The notes under the pieces are model-generated. The model saw only the letters and a program-made list of their open reading frames with translations, did not search any database and had not been told where the DNA came from. From the NCBI GenBank assembly GCA_029202485.1, contig CP119313.1, positions 372,001-436,000 on the forward strand: DNA of 64,000 nt, read 5' to 3'. This DNA is from Candidatus Pedobacter colombiensis (lineage in GTDB: Bacteria > Bacteroidota > Bacteroidia > Sphingobacteriales > Sphingobacteriaceae). Of this stretch, positions 32,187-41,393 are shown piece by piece. A program made the translations under genes and the position numbers. Within the stretch, counting starts at the first letter, position 1. Every line of letters starts with the position of its first letter.

Positions 32187-33815
32187 TTACCCTAAAAATG
32201 GATAACGGTAATCTTTAGGCATATCAAAGGTTTCTTTGATTGCGCGTGGAGATACCCAACGTAAAAGGTTGATCATTGAACCAGCTTTATCGTTAGTACC
32301 AGATCCTCTGGCACCACCAAATGGCTGCTGTCCAACTACTGCACCTGTACATTTATCATTGATATAGAAGTTCCCGGCAGCATTTCTCAAAGCATGCGAT
32401 GCTTTCTCAATTGCATAACGATCCTGAGCAATTACAGCACCTGTTAATGCATAGATGGAAGTAGTGTCAATAATTTCCAATACCTGATCAAAGTCTTTGT
32501 CTTCATAAACGTAAACGGTTAAAACAGGACCAAACAACTCTTCGCACATCGTTGTATATTTTGGATCATCAACAACTAAAACTGTAGGCTCAATAAAGTA
32601 ACCTTTAGATTTGTCGTAACCACCACCTGTAATAATCTCTACAGATTTATCTTTTTTAGCCTCATCAATATATTTAGTTAGCTTATCAAAAGAGTTCTCG
32701 TCTATAACTGCATTAATGAAGTTGCCGAAATCTTCTGTACCACCCATTTTAAAGGTAGCCATGTCGCGCAGCATAAATTCTTTTACTTTAGGCCATATGC
32801 TCTTAGCTACATAAACACGTGAAGCTGCAGAGCATTTTTGTCCCTGGTATTCGAATGCACCACGAATAATTGCAGTACTTGAAGCTTCAGCCTCAGCAGA
32901 ACCATGAACTAAAATAAAGTCTTTCCCACCTGTTTCCCCAACTATACGTGGATAGGTTTTAAACTTATGGATGTTGTTACCAATGGTTTTCCAGATGTTT
33001 TGGAAAACTCCGGTAGAACCTGTAAAGTGTATGCCTGCAAAATCAGGGTGACTAAAGATCACATCACCTGCATCAGGACCTGATACATAAACCAGGTTAA
33101 TTACGCCATCAGGTAAACCAGCTTCTTTAAAGATCTGCATCAATACGTTTGCTGCATAAATTTGAGTGTTTGCCGGTTTCCATACTACAACATTACCCAT
33201 CATTGCTGCCGAAGTAGGTAGGTTACCTGCAATGGCAGTAAAGTTGAAAGGTGTTAAAGCGAATACAAAACCTTCAAGTGGGCGTTGTTCTACTCTGTTC
33301 CATGATCCTTTAGGTGATACAGGAGGTTGCTGCTTATAAATATCAGCCATGTAACTCACGTTGAAACGTAAGAAGTCGATCAACTCACATGCTGAATCAA
33401 TTTCTGCCTGGTAAGCATTTTTACTCTGTCCAAGCATGGTTGCTGCATTTAATTTATAACGGTAAGGACCAGCAATTAAATCTGCTGCCTTTAAAAAGAT
33501 GGCTGCACGATGCTCCCAAGCCAGGTTTTCCCAATTGGCTTTAGCTGCCAAGGCGGCATCAATTGCTTGTGTTACATGAGCTTTTTCGCCTTTGCTGTAT
33601 TGTCCAAGAATATGTTGGTGATCGTGAGGAGGAGTAACCTTGCCTTTATTGTCTGTATGAACTTCCTTACCGGCAATGTGCATTGGTATTTCAATCTGTT
33701 TAGCACGGGCATCGGCAATAGCTGCCATTAAAAGTTCACGTTCTTTACTTCCTGGTGCATAACCCAAAATGGGCTCATTAACAGGAGTTGGTACGTTAAA
33801 AAATCCTTTAAGCAT
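32187..33815 (-). CDS. pruA: L-glutamate gamma-semialdehyde dehydrogenase (P5C dehydrogenase)
   Basis: Oxidises glutamate semialdehyde to glutamate with NAD+, the last step of proline breakdown. 542 aa from the ATG of MLKGFFNVPTPVNEPILGY (33815); an earlier ATG at 33878 gives a 21-residue non-homologous extension. Features: NAD-binding HFTGSTGVFQNIWKTIG, the Glu motif VGETGGKDFI and the catalytic Cys in EYQGQKCSAASRVYV. The single-domain form; no PutA proline dehydrogenase is attached or nearby. Confidence 0.95.
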   Translation of the reverse strand: MLKGFFNVPTPVNEPILGYAPGSKERELLMAAIADARAKQIEIPMHIAGKEVHTDNKGKVTPPHDHQHILGQYSKGEKAHVTQAIDAALAAKANWENLAWEHRAAIFLKAADLIAGPYRYKLNAATMLGQSKNAYQAEIDSACELIDFLRFNVSYMADIYKQQPPVSPKGSWNRVEQRPLEGFVFALTPFNFTAIAGNLPTSAAMMGNVVVWKPANTQIYAANVLMQIFKEAGLPDGVINLVYVSGPDAGDVIFSHPDFAGIHFTGSTGVFQNIWKTIGNNIHKFKTYPRIVGETGGKDFILVHGSAEAEASSTAIIRGAFEYQGQKCSAASRVYVAKSIWPKVKEFMLRDMATFKMGGTEDFGNFINAVIDENSFDKLTKYIDEAKKDKSVEIITGGGYDKSKGYFIEPTVLVVDDPKYTTMCEELFGPVLTVYVYEDKDFDQVLEIIDTTSIYALTGAVIAQDRYAIEKASHALRNAAGNFYINDKCTGAVVGQQPFGGARGSGTNDKAGSMINLLRWVSPRAIKETFDMPKDYRYPFLG

Positions 33816-33835
33816 GATATAATAAGTTGTTTTTA

Positions 33836-33843
33836 CAAAGGTA
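33836..33843 (-). promoter_or_regulatory. -7 box of pruA
   Basis: Minus-strand TACCTTTG matches TAnnTTTG 20 nt before the pruA start; -33 element not evident. Confidence 0.5.
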
Positions 33844-33915
33844 GTTTTTATTTTTATTAGAGTGGTAAAATGGTGCATTCTGTATTATCTTCATACAATA
33901 CGCTGATATAATTCT

Positions 33916-33923
33916 TATTTTTG
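33916..33923 (+). promoter_or_regulatory. -7 box of lpxK
   Basis: TATTTTTG, 10 nt before the lpxK ATG at 33934, implying a leader of only a few bases. No clear -33 element. Confidence 0.45.
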
Positions 33924-33933
33924 AACCCTAAGC

Positions 33934-34995
33934 ATGATTAAATACCTAAGATTACTGTTGTTCCCTTTTTCCATTCTTTATGGAATGGTGATTATATTTA
34001 GGAATAAGTTGTATGATCTGGGGTTGTTTAAATCAACGCATTTTGACATCCCTGTTATTTGCGTAGGTAATCTGGTGGTAGGGGGATCGGGTAAAAGTCC
34101 GGTAACTGAATACCTGATCCGGTTGTTCGATGGGCATAAAATAGCTATTTTAAGCAGGGGGTATGGACGAAAAACCGAAGGTTTCATATTAGCTGATGAT
34201 ACGGCAACTGCGCAAACCATCGGAGATGAACCCATGCAATTTTACAGCAAATTTAAGCAAGTTACCGTGGCGGTCTGTGAAGACAGGGTAAAGGGAATTA
34301 ATCTGTTAAAAGATGATCACGATCTTATCATAATGGATGATGCCTACCAGCACCGAGCTGTGCGCCCAGGATTTAGTATCTTGCTTTTCGAATATCAAAA
34401 ATTATTAAGTCCGCAGTTTTTGTTGCCAGCAGGGAATTTAAGGGAACCATTTGCTGGGTATAGAAGGGCGCAGGCACTGCTCGTTACTAAGGGGCCAATA
34501 GCGCTGACTGAAGCAGAACGATTAAAATGTGCCGGGAAATTTAATGGGAAAACCAAAAATGAGTTGTCGTTTTCTTTTATCACTTATGGCGAATTAAAGC
34601 ATTTATTTTCGGATGTCATACAGCCTTGCGCATTGATTACTTCCAATACATCGGTGTTTTTACTTACTGGTATTGCTAATCCTCTACCTTTAATTACCCA
34701 CTTAAAGAGCTATTCGGGAGCTATTCAGCACCATGATTATCCTGATCATCATCAGTTTAGTATGCAGAATGTGATGAAGCTGGTTCAGGCTTTTAATGAT
34801 GATTCTTCAAAAGAAAAAATCATTGTTACAACAGAAAAGGATGCACAGCGTTTATTAGATGTTACTTTCAAAGAATTACTGTTAAATTTACCTGTGTTTT
34901 ATTTGCCGATTAAAATAGAACTGCAGAAAGAAGATAAAAATACATTTGACCAAAAGATTTTAGACTATGTTTCAAGCACTACACGAAACCGTTGA
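33934..34995 (+). CDS. lpxK: Tetraacyldisaccharide 4'-kinase
   Basis: Phosphorylates the lipid A precursor at the 4' position, on the cytosolic face of the inner membrane. 353 aa. N-terminal hydrophobic anchor (LLLFPFSILYGMVIIF), then the Walker-A-like loop GNLVVGGSGKSPVTEYL, SRGYGRKTEGF, GDEPM and MDDAYQHRAVRPGFSIL (the DDxxQHR motif of LpxK). Overlaps the next gene by 29 bp. Confidence 0.95.
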   Translation: MIKYLRLLLFPFSILYGMVIIFRNKLYDLGLFKSTHFDIPVICVGNLVVGGSGKSPVTEYLIRLFDGHKIAILSRGYGRKTEGFILADDTATAQTIGDEPMQFYSKFKQVTVAVCEDRVKGINLLKDDHDLIIMDDAYQHRAVRPGFSILLFEYQKLLSPQFLLPAGNLREPFAGYRRAQALLVTKGPIALTEAERLKCAGKFNGKTKNELSFSFITYGELKHLFSDVIQPCALITSNTSVFLLTGIANPLPLITHLKSYSGAIQHHDYPDHHQFSMQNVMKLVQAFNDDSSKEKIIVTTEKDAQRLLDVTFKELLLNLPVFYLPIKIELQKEDKNTFDQKILDYVSSTTRNR

Positions 34996-35782
34996 ATATA
35001 TAAAACGCAAAACGAATAATTTTCAAGCAGAAATTGGAATTGTTTTAGGAACAGGACTTGGTGGTCTGGTTAGCGAAATGGAAGTAGAATACAATTTGAT
35101 GTATTCTAATATCCCTAACTTTCCCATCTCTACACTTGAGTTTCATTCCGGAAAGTTAATCTTTGGAACTTTAAGGGGTAAGAAAGTAATTGCCATGCAG
35201 GGCCGTCTACATTATTACGAGGGGTACAGTATGCAGCAAATTACTTTCCCAATAAGGGCGATGAAAGCATTGGGTATACACTGCCTGTTTGTTTCGAATG
35301 CTGCAGGCTCCCTGAATCCGAACTTTAAAAAGGGGGATTTGATGATCATTAATGACCATATCAATTTGCAACCTGAAAGTCCGTTAAGGGGACATAACGA
35401 TGCTGATATGGGACCAAGGTTTCCGGATATGAGCCAGCCTTATAGTCGCAAACTAATTGATCGTGCAATGGAAATTGCAGGAGAAAATGGTATCAATTGT
35501 CACCAGGGGGTTTATGTTTCTGTAACGGGTCCCAATCTGGAAACAAAAGCTGAATACAATTATCTTAGGATAGTTGGTGGGGATGCTGTTGGAATGAGTA
35601 CTGTGCCCGAAGTTATTGTGGCGAATCATATGAATGTACCCGTTTTTGCAATTTCTGTATTAACTGATGAAGGTTTCCCAGAAGTGTTGTTGCCGGTTAG
35701 TTTAGAAGAAATACTTGAGACTGCTAGAACTGCTGAACCTAAGATGACAAAAATATTGAGCCAGTTAATTTCAACGCTGTAA
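34967..35782 (+). CDS. Purine-nucleoside phosphorylase
   Basis: 271 aa, cleaves purine nucleosides with phosphate (class II, trimeric type). Features: phosphate-binding IVLGTGLGGL, the LHYYEGY motif (MQGRLHYYEGY), SNAAGSLNPNFKKGDLMI and GMSTVPEVIVANH. The 29-bp overlap with lpxK and the one-base overlap with the next gene (TAATG) tie the three together as one operon. Confidence 0.94.
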   Translation: MFQALHETVEYIKRKTNNFQAEIGIVLGTGLGGLVSEMEVEYNLMYSNIPNFPISTLEFHSGKLIFGTLRGKKVIAMQGRLHYYEGYSMQQITFPIRAMKALGIHCLFVSNAAGSLNPNFKKGDLMIINDHINLQPESPLRGHNDADMGPRFPDMSQPYSRKLIDRAMEIAGENGINCHQGVYVSVTGPNLETKAEYNYLRIVGGDAVGMSTVPEVIVANHMNVPVFAISVLTDEGFPEVLLPVSLEEILETARTAEPKMTKILSQLISTL

Positions 35783-37809
35783 TGTATAAACGCATTGTTT
35801 TATTTGTTTGTTTGCTGTTTACCATTGGTGTTGGGCGACTGTGTGCGCAGGATTTAAAGACTACGGTTAGGAACAATAAAGAATTAGATTCTCTCAGAAA
35901 AAAAGAAGAGGGGGGATTGGATTCAGTCGTGTTTACTTCTAAATACATCAGGTATACGACGCTTAAATTGTCTAAAGACAGCATTCAGACAGTGGCTTTG
36001 GATACAAGTTTAAATGGTTTTCAAAACTTTAGTGTGCTTGTGCAGCCACGCACGCCAACTGTGGGTATTGGAAATCTAGGTTTGTCTGCCATGCCCATGT
36101 TGTTTGAACCATCAAAAACTATTGGTTTTGACGTAGGTTTTCATGCGCTTGATTATTATGCGATGACTCATGATGACATTAAATATTATCAGGCCAGAAC
36201 CCCATTTACCAGTCTGTATTATGTTTCGGGTGGGGATGCTGAGCAGGTTTTTAAGGTAATCCATTCACAAAATATTAAGAGAAACTGGAATATCGGTGCC
36301 AACTTTAACCGGATCGGTGCCAATGGAATATTTGCCAGACAAAGGGGTGACGACCTAAATGGAACAATTTTTAGCTGGTATCAATCGCCAAATAAGCGTT
36401 ATAACCTTTGGACCAGTGCTGTGTTTAACACTCTAAAGGCAATGGAAAATGGTTCCATTGCGAACGATTCGATTTATACCAACCCTTCTGATCAGGTTAT
36501 CAATAGGATTGCCGAGCGGGTAAGACTAAATACGGCTAAGCAATTATGGCGTCAAGGATCTTTGATGATCAAACAATCTTATTTTGTTGGTCGTATTGAT
36601 AGCACAGCCCAAGAGATATCAGATAAAATATTACCGACCAATAAAATTACCTATACATTTAAGTATGATAAAAATGCTTATTCTTTTGAGAAGGATGAAG
36701 CCGACGATCATACCGCAGTTCCAAAGGGATATGCAGACAGTGTTTTTACGAATGATTCAACCCGATACACACGCATTCAAAATGAATTTGTATATAGCTT
36801 CTTTCTTAGGGCAAAGTCAAATACCTTCATTAAAAATGAATTGAAATTAGATGTAGGAATCAGACACGATCTCTATAATTATTCTCAATTGGGTCTATAT
36901 AGGGATGGTAGTAGCTTTTATGACTATACGACCACTTTTCAAAATATTACTTTATTGGGGGCTGCAGGATACCGGTTTAGCAACCGTATCGACTTGAATG
37001 TAGACGTGGAGCAGATATTTCAGGGGAGGAATATGGGCGATTTTCTATATGAGGCTAAAAGCAATGTGTTACTCAGTAATTCAGTCGGTCGGATAGTTTT
37101 GGGCGGTTATTTTGAAAATAAATCGCCAGCAGAGATTTATACCAGATATTTTGGTAACCACTACCACTGGATCAATGATTTTGATCGTACGAAAACAGTT
37201 AATTTATCTTTTAAATATGAGAATCAGAAACTGAAGCTGGATGCAACCGCAAATTATTACCTGATTAATAACTATCTGTATTTTAAAGCAGATTTGCCAA
37301 CGAGCGGTGCTCCAACTGTTGCTGAGATTGCTTCTATTACACCGGCACAACTTAGCTCAAGTCTGAATCTGTTAAAAATTGCCGTTGGCAAGAAATTTAC
37401 TTTCGGTAGATTTCATTTGGATAGTTATGTTGTTTATCAGAAGACGGATAATCCTGGTGTGCTTCGTACTCCGGAGCTTTACACTTTTAATACTTTTTAT
37501 GTAAATCAAACCTTTTTTAAAGCGCTTAAAACCAATGTAGGTTTTGATGTTAGATACAATACACCATATAAAAACTATTCTTATTCGCCTGCATTGGGTC
37601 AGTTTTATGTAGGAGGAGTGAGGACATTCGAAACCACACCAATTGTTGATGTTTGGGTAAAGGCGAGTTTAAGAAAGGCTAATCTGTTTTTAAAGTGTGA
37701 TTATATAAATCAGGGTCTCCCAATTAACGGGTATTACACTGTTAATCAATATCCAATGCAAGACAGGCTCTTGTTTAAGTTTGGGGTACAATGGAATTTT
37801 TATGATTAA
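35782..37809 (+). CDS. Putative outer-membrane porin (Porin_10 family)
   Basis: 675 aa. Signal peptide (MYKRIVLFVCLLFTIGVGRL..CAQ), then a long beta-barrel-like protein with repeated aromatic/polar alternation and a C-terminal aromatic end (FKFGVQWNFYD). Matches the Bacteroidota Porin_10 type by length and the conserved region around YYQARTPFTSLYYVSGG. Start codon overlaps the phosphorylase stop (TAATG). The substrate is unknown. Its stop codon overlaps the convergent gene by 4 bp. Confidence 0.8.
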   Translation: MYKRIVLFVCLLFTIGVGRLCAQDLKTTVRNNKELDSLRKKEEGGLDSVVFTSKYIRYTTLKLSKDSIQTVALDTSLNGFQNFSVLVQPRTPTVGIGNLGLSAMPMLFEPSKTIGFDVGFHALDYYAMTHDDIKYYQARTPFTSLYYVSGGDAEQVFKVIHSQNIKRNWNIGANFNRIGANGIFARQRGDDLNGTIFSWYQSPNKRYNLWTSAVFNTLKAMENGSIANDSIYTNPSDQVINRIAERVRLNTAKQLWRQGSLMIKQSYFVGRIDSTAQEISDKILPTNKITYTFKYDKNAYSFEKDEADDHTAVPKGYADSVFTNDSTRYTRIQNEFVYSFFLRAKSNTFIKNELKLDVGIRHDLYNYSQLGLYRDGSSFYDYTTTFQNITLLGAAGYRFSNRIDLNVDVEQIFQGRNMGDFLYEAKSNVLLSNSVGRIVLGGYFENKSPAEIYTRYFGNHYHWINDFDRTKTVNLSFKYENQKLKLDATANYYLINNYLYFKADLPTSGAPTVAEIASITPAQLSSSLNLLKIAVGKKFTFGRFHLDSYVVYQKTDNPGVLRTPELYTFNTFYVNQTFFKALKTNVGFDVRYNTPYKNYSYSPALGQFYVGGVRTFETTPIVDVWVKASLRKANLFLKCDYINQGLPINGYYTVNQYPMQDRLLFKFGVQWNFYD

Positions 37810-39068
37810 GTTTTCTGGGGTTTCTTTTTAGCCGCAGGGAATAATACGTTGTTTAATATCAAACGGTAGCCGGGGGAGTTTGGATGCAAGCTTAAATCAG
37901 TTGGCGGGTCGCCAACGATATGTTGATAATCTTCGGGATCGTGTCCACCGTAAAAAGTAAACTGCCCCTTTCCAATTTCGCCATTTAAATAGCGCACTTC
38001 TTCTGCCCCCTTATTTTCACCCAGTACGGTAACATTTGGCTTCACCAGGCGCTTTCTAAAGGCTGTGGTTTGTCCCATAAAGCCTTTTATTACCTTGTCG
38101 TGGTTTTGGGTTAGCATGGTTGGTACAAGATCCCATTTTGCTGAGAAATCAAATAAGGTAAAGAAGTCGTTGTTTTGGACTAAGGTGCGGGTTTGGGTTA
38201 CATCAATATCTGAGAATTCGTAATTGGCAGGATTGAGGTCTAACTGAAAATCTTTAAAAGCAAAGGTTTTGCTATATTTCAGCTTAGCTTGAGCTTGTGG
38301 ATCTGCCGGGTCGCCATCAAACATGCTTTCACATATGTCTACTCCCTCAGCGCTCAATGCAATGTCAAAGCTGTCGGTTCCGGAGCACATGGCAAACAGA
38401 AAACCACCTCCAGAACAAAATTCCTTTATTCTTTTAGCAACTTCAAGTTTCATTTCCGAAACCTTTTTAAACCCATTGCGTTTTGCTGCTGTTTCCTGGT
38501 TTTTTACATCTTCACGATACCAGGTTGCATTTTTAAAAGCACTCCAAAAACGCCCATATTGGCCAGTAAAATCCTCATGATGCATGTGAAGCCAGTCGTA
38601 GCCTGAGAGTTTATCTTTTAAGACTTCATCATCGTATACCACATCGTATGGTATCTCTGCATAGGTAAGTACTAAGGTTACGGCGTCATCCCAGGGTAAT
38701 TTGCTTTTGGGTGAGTATACGGCTATTTTAGGTGCCTTCTCGAGTTTTACCATTTCCATGTTTACCTGTGGGTCGCTGATCTCATTTAAGATTGCTGTAA
38801 CTTTGCCATCGGCTAAAACCTGATATGATACGCCGCGAGCTTTACATTCCTCCTCCACAGCCTTATTGTATTTGATTAAAAAACTTCCGCCTCTATAATT
38901 TAAAAGCCAGCTTACGTCTGCTTGTTGTTTAATACCCCAATAAGCTATGCCATAAGCTTTCAAATGATTTTTTTGATCTTCATCCATATAGATTAAAATC
39001 GATGATGCCTTAAGCGCGATGCTAAAGAGTAGTAAGAAAAACAAAATGCTTAATCGTTTCGAAATCAT
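37806..39068 (-). CDS. Exported 'asparagine synthetase B'-type protein, unknown function
   Basis: 420 aa from the ATG of MISKRLSILFFLLL (39068; an ATG at 39080 adds MPAF). Signal peptide, then a soluble domain with a glutamine-amidotransferase-like core (IPYDVVYDDEVL, EFCSGGGFLFAMCSGTDS, GQFTFYGGHDP). Similar Bacteroidota proteins are often named asparagine synthetase B, but no N-type Gln amidotransferase Cys1 or ATP pyrophosphatase loop is visible, so I do not accept that name. It ends in a 4-bp overlap with the convergent porin gene; no terminator lies between them. Confidence 0.7.
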   Translation of the reverse strand: MISKRLSILFFLLLFSIALKASSILIYMDEDQKNHLKAYGIAYWGIKQQADVSWLLNYRGGSFLIKYNKAVEEECKARGVSYQVLADGKVTAILNEISDPQVNMEMVKLEKAPKIAVYSPKSKLPWDDAVTLVLTYAEIPYDVVYDDEVLKDKLSGYDWLHMHHEDFTGQYGRFWSAFKNATWYREDVKNQETAAKRNGFKKVSEMKLEVAKRIKEFCSGGGFLFAMCSGTDSFDIALSAEGVDICESMFDGDPADPQAQAKLKYSKTFAFKDFQLDLNPANYEFSDIDVTQTRTLVQNNDFFTLFDFSAKWDLVPTMLTQNHDKVIKGFMGQTTAFRKRLVKPNVTVLGENKGAEEVRYLNGEIGKGQFTFYGGHDPEDYQHIVGDPPTDLSLHPNSPGYRLILNNVLFPAAKKKPQKT

Positions 39069-39104
39069 AAAGGCTGGCATAGATACGAATTTAGTGTTTT
39101 CTTT

Positions 39105-41024
39105 TTACTTTAAGGCGGCTTCGAAAGGAGAAGCAGGCATACCGTTTCGATTGTACAGATTTGCATCCTTTGGATTATTCGCCCATGCATAACGAACGAA
39201 CTTAGGATTTTCGACGTCATTACTCCATACAACTATTTTATCTCCTTTTATTTCTGCTTTAGCCCAAACAAATATTTTATCCTTACCCGCTATAGCAAAG
39301 TATTTTAATTCAGAGTTCCCCTTTGTGGTCAACCCTGCCCCAATATTACTGAACGTTAAAATTAATTGATTCCCTTTTGATTCCATTGATTTGAATACTG
39401 GGCCCGAATAGATCAACTTATTGTCTCCATAAATTAGATGCTCAGCTTGCAGCGCAAGTCTTTTTCCTACGTTTTGTTTATCTAAAGGATGGATATCATT
39501 CCACTCTCCAAGATCAATGGTGACCGCCATTGCTGTATTTGGAACTGCTGTGAGACTTCGCTGTTGTTCTCTTAATTCTGCCCAGCTGCTTTCCATTGGG
39601 GTCTTTGTAGCTTCCATGAAATTTGGTAATTGTACATACAGAAATGGGAAGTCACCCTGATTCCATGCTATTCTCCAATTATCAATTAAGGCCTTCATCA
39701 AGGCAGCATATTCTTTTGGATTACTTGTGTTGGATTCTCCTTGATACCAGACTACACCTTTTATCTTGTATTTTAGCAATGGGGCAATCATGGCATTGTA
39801 CAGGCCTGCTGGTTTCCATCTGATAAAAGTTTGTGATGGTGCGGGGTCCATTTTAGCGCCCAATTTATATTTCCACTTACCGCGTAAATCAATTGTATCT
39901 TGATTAGCGATCAATTGATAGTTTTTATCCGGCACAAAACCTCCTTCACCAGCGTTATTGATTAATCTGATGGTGATAGTGTTTTTGCCTTCCTTTAAAA
40001 TGTCAGTATTAAAAATATATCTCCGGGGAGGGTATTGATAACTGGTCGTTCCTACAAACTCACCATTTATAAATACAGAGTCTGCATCAACAATTCTTCC
40101 TAAAAGTAATTTAACTGGCTTGCTTAGCATTGATTTTGGGACAATGATGTCCTTTTTAAACCAAACAACGCCATTAGCTCTACCCAATGGCTCCTTAGCC
40201 CAGTATCCAGGGATATTCATTTCATTCCAGTCTTTATCATCAATGTTGGCCTTCCAATTGTTTTTTAAGCCCTCATCATTGGCATTTAAACTTTTATACC
40301 AATCGTTAGCACGTAATCGATCGGAAGATTCTATTTGCTTGATCAAATGATCGTCTTTAAACTTTTTAACTTGTTCACTATACATTGGGAATTTTTTAAG
40401 TGTACTTTCACTTATCCATGCCTCTGCCGGTGAGCCGCCGAGAGCAGTGTTGATTATACCTACAGGAATGTGGTGTTTGTTGACAATCTCCAAAGCAAAA
40501 AAATAGGCAACTGCAGAAAAATTAAGAATAGTTTCCGGATTGGCAATTTCCCAGGTGCCACTTGATAGATCTTTTCTTTCGTTTTTAAAATCATATTCGT
40601 CAGGCACAAGGAATTGCCTGATGTTTGTATGATTAGATTTGGCAATTTCATTGGGGTATTTATCAATCAGACGTCCCATTGGCAATTCCATATTTGACTG
40701 CCCACTACACACATAAACATCACCGAATAGAATGTTTTTCAATATAATCTTATTACGCCCTGTTAATGTCATTTCATAAGGTCCACCAGCTTTTTGCGCC
40801 GGGAGTTGTATTTCCCATTCCCCATCCTTATTGGCTGATGTATGTAATGTTCTATTCTTAAATTTCAGGCTTATGGCTTCATTTGCTGAAGCCCAACCCC
40901 AGATCTTGATATTGTTGTCGCGTTGAAGTATCATTCCATCACTGATCAACCTTGGAAGTTTGATTTGCGCCGGGCAAAAAGAATAGCCCAACATTAGGGC
41001 ATAAGTAATTAACCACTTTTTCAT
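39105..41024 (-). CDS. Sialate O-acetylesterase-type esterase
   Basis: 639 aa, secreted (signal peptide MKKWLITYALMLGYSFCPAQ). The SASA/SGNH esterase has its nucleophile Ser110 in VCSGQSNMELPMG and a C-terminal block with Asp/His in LGEWNDIHPLDKQNVG. In the middle is a beta-sandwich of the GH2 type (about 290-390, NGVVWFKKDIIVPK, GEFVGTTSYQYPPRRY). Family members remove acetyl groups from sialic acids, but many act on acetylated plant polysaccharides. Beside xylan genes, an acetyl-xylan role is my inference. Leader element copy B and a LacI operator lie upstream. Confidence 0.87.
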   Translation of the reverse strand: MKKWLITYALMLGYSFCPAQIKLPRLISDGMILQRDNNIKIWGWASANEAISLKFKNRTLHTSANKDGEWEIQLPAQKAGGPYEMTLTGRNKIILKNILFGDVYVCSGQSNMELPMGRLIDKYPNEIAKSNHTNIRQFLVPDEYDFKNERKDLSSGTWEIANPETILNFSAVAYFFALEIVNKHHIPVGIINTALGGSPAEAWISESTLKKFPMYSEQVKKFKDDHLIKQIESSDRLRANDWYKSLNANDEGLKNNWKANIDDKDWNEMNIPGYWAKEPLGRANGVVWFKKDIIVPKSMLSKPVKLLLGRIVDADSVFINGEFVGTTSYQYPPRRYIFNTDILKEGKNTITIRLINNAGEGGFVPDKNYQLIANQDTIDLRGKWKYKLGAKMDPAPSQTFIRWKPAGLYNAMIAPLLKYKIKGVVWYQGESNTSNPKEYAALMKALIDNWRIAWNQGDFPFLYVQLPNFMEATKTPMESSWAELREQQRSLTAVPNTAMAVTIDLGEWNDIHPLDKQNVGKRLALQAEHLIYGDNKLIYSGPVFKSMESKGNQLILTFSNIGAGLTTKGNSELKYFAIAGKDKIFVWAKAEIKGDKIVVWSNDVENPKFVRYAWANNPKDANLYNRNGMPASPFEAALK

Positions 41025-41050
41025 CAGTATATATTTATTTTTTAATTGTT

Positions 41051-41112
41051 ATGAGGCTATCACGAGTTTTTATTCATTGTGTTTTCTGAGTGTAAACTAA
41101 TGATGGTTTCAT
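41051..41112 (-). promoter_or_regulatory. Recurrent leader element, copy B
   Basis: Minus strand: arm 1 ATGAAACCATCATTAGTT (41112-41095), a 26-nt interior, arm 2 AACTCGTGATAGCCTCAT (41068-41051); 14 of 18 positions can pair, including the C-A mismatch shared with copies A and D. Arm 2 ends 26 nt before the esterase ATG. Confidence 0.6.
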
Positions 41113-41203
41113 TAGAATAAAGTTTAAGCTTCTGGATGCTATCTGGGGGACAATTTTTTTCATAATTAACTATTTGGTTAGGTTTAAGAAAGGTTCTATT
41201 TGA

Positions 41204-41236
41204 CTAAAATAAGTATATTTTAGAAATATAATGCAA
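41204..41236 (-). promoter_or_regulatory. Putative promoter of the esterase gene, overlapped by an operator
   Basis: Minus-strand TTG (within the operator) then 22 nt and TATTTTAG (41211-41204; one mismatch to TAnnTTTG), followed by TCAAA. The same arrangement, TTG-N20-TACTTTAG-TCAAA, precedes the lacI gene at 55757. Leader of about 170 nt, which includes copy B of the leader element. Confidence 0.45.
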
Positions 41237-41247
41237 TCGATTGCATT
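41230..41247. promoter_or_regulatory. LacI-type operator, perfect 18-bp palindrome
   Basis: AATGCAATCGATTGCATT, an 18-bp perfect palindrome with the core TGCAATCGATTGCA (41232-41245). Same core as at 43158-43171 and 55817-55830. It lies in the 369-bp gap between divergent esterase and GH43 genes and could serve both. The rest of the gap holds leader elements B and D. Confidence 0.7.
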
Positions 41248-41297
41248 TTTCCTTGTTTCTCTTTACCTTCATGTTCATTAAAAATAAATTTATACCG

Positions 41298-41366
41298 ATG
41301 AAACCATTATGTACAGCAGGTCCAAACCGAAATGAATAAATTTTTTGTAGCACATGATAGTTTCAT
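41298..41366 (+). promoter_or_regulatory. Recurrent leader element, copy D
   Basis: Arm 1 ATGAAACCATTATGTAC (41298-41314), a 35-nt interior, arm 2 GCACATGATAGTTTCAT (41350-41366); 15 of 17 positions can pair, with the shared C-A mismatch. Arm 2 ends 27 nt before the GH43 ATG at 41394. Confidence 0.6.
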
Positions 41367-41393
41367 AATCTTTTAAAATCAAATTATATTTCG

